Source of the DNA: Methanomicrobiales archaeon
Lineage (GTDB): Archaea > Halobacteriota > Methanomicrobia > Methanomicrobiales > Methanoculleaceae
DNA length: 5,332 nucleotides
NCBI GenBank assembly: GCA_012510335.1
Contig: JAAZIF010000210.1
Location: forward strand, 1-5,332
Reading direction: 5' to 3'
Made by a program: the position numbers and the translations under genes. Below the pieces are notes generated by a model, which worked only from the letters and a program-made list of their open reading frames with translations, ran no database searches and was not told the origin of the DNA. This document shows, piece after piece, positions 5,083 to 5,332 of this stretch (position 1 is the stretch's first letter; each line of letters begins with the position of its first letter).

Positions 5083-5227
5083 GCCGGCGAGGATTCGGCT
5101 CCCATCCTTTGAGACGGCGATGTCCCGGACCCAGCCGCCGGTCTCATGCGCCCAGACCTCCTTCCCATCGCGGTCAAAGCACCTCACCATGTTGTCCCGT
5201 GTGCCGGCGAGGATCCGGCTCCCATCC
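5083..5227. repeat. Two near-identical 25-base units from adjacent propeller blades
   Basis: 5083-5107 and 5203-5227 match at 24 of 25 positions and lie 120 bases (40 codons) apart. Both encode the conserved DGSRILAG part of successive blades on the minus strand. They reflect internal duplication of the propeller rather than a separate element. Confidence 0.8.
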
Positions 5228-5332
5228 TCTGATATCGCAAGCGCGGTGACCGGGTGGCGGAGTCTCTGTGACCAGATAACCTCACCCGTCTCGCCCAGGA
5301 GCCTTATGCCGGCATCGGAGCCGGCGACTATA

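Larger units (their letters stand above)
4377..5332 (-). pseudogene. Surface beta-propeller protein with membrane helix and cytoplasmic tail (partial, frameshifted)
   Basis: The gene enters from the right edge on the minus strand. The first frame (5331 to 5014) shows propeller repeats: AISEDGSRILAGT and AVSKDGSRILAGS recur 40 codons apart, each followed by a strand and '(C/L)FD..G(K/E)V', as in WD40/PQQ-like blades. That frame stops at TAA 5014-5016. Removing one base at 5031 joins GEVLG to SYTLNNPVDHVALS and the blade continues. Next come a Pro/Thr/Ala/Glu linker (about 4835-4950), a membrane helix (GPYFLILGLLACSAIIAVGY, about 4770-4829), basic residues HRERLR, and a tail of about 130 residues ending in a helical domain (RGAARILLGQMTTLVRERTG ... 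LKAAYLRLAGEDG). The topology is an external propeller and a cytoplasmic C-terminus by the positive-inside rule. It may sense or bind something at the surface; the ligand is unknown. The N-terminus and signal peptide lie outside the window. Confidence 0.75.

Overview
The window looks like a gene-poor, partly decayed stretch of a euryarchaeal genome, most plausibly a Methanomicrobiales-type methanogen. This is inferred from its fairly high GC, AGGAG/GAGGTG ribosome-binding sites, a small archaeal antitoxin-like protein, and a secreted beta-propeller protein with a Pro/Thr/Glu linker, one membrane helix and a cytoplasmic tail. No rRNA, tRNA, CRISPR array or transposase was recognised.

Layout. 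Bases 2-151 hold the 3' end of an unidentified plus-strand gene. Bases 362-496 (minus) encode a 44-residue antitoxin-like protein whose expected overlapping toxin gene closes after two codons. Bases about 643-942 and 1688-2019 are two diverged copies of a ~300-330 bp direct repeat. Its conserved core can fold into two adjacent hairpins. Between the copies lie a small basic protein of winged-helix appearance with a good ribosome-binding site (1120-1314, plus) and a frameshifted one-helix membrane protein (1339-1495, minus). Bases 2020-2388 hold no convincing gene.

Bases 2389-3961 are the best candidate for an uncharacterised system: a 302-residue protein of unknown function followed 9 bp later, in the same frame, by a TTG-started PIN-like nuclease gene that is split by an apparent single-base insertion. 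Bases 3962-4376 are without a convincing gene. Bases 4377-5332 (minus) are the C-terminal part of a surface propeller / membrane / cytoplasmic-tail protein, also split by an apparent single-base insertion.

Three genes (1339-1495, 3307-3961 and 4377-5332) each need exactly one base removed to restore a reading frame. This points either to residual indel errors in the sequence or to real decay; reads across the three sites would decide. The window contains toxin-antitoxin-like pieces, a repeat pair and broken genes, which fits an accessory region more than a housekeeping one.
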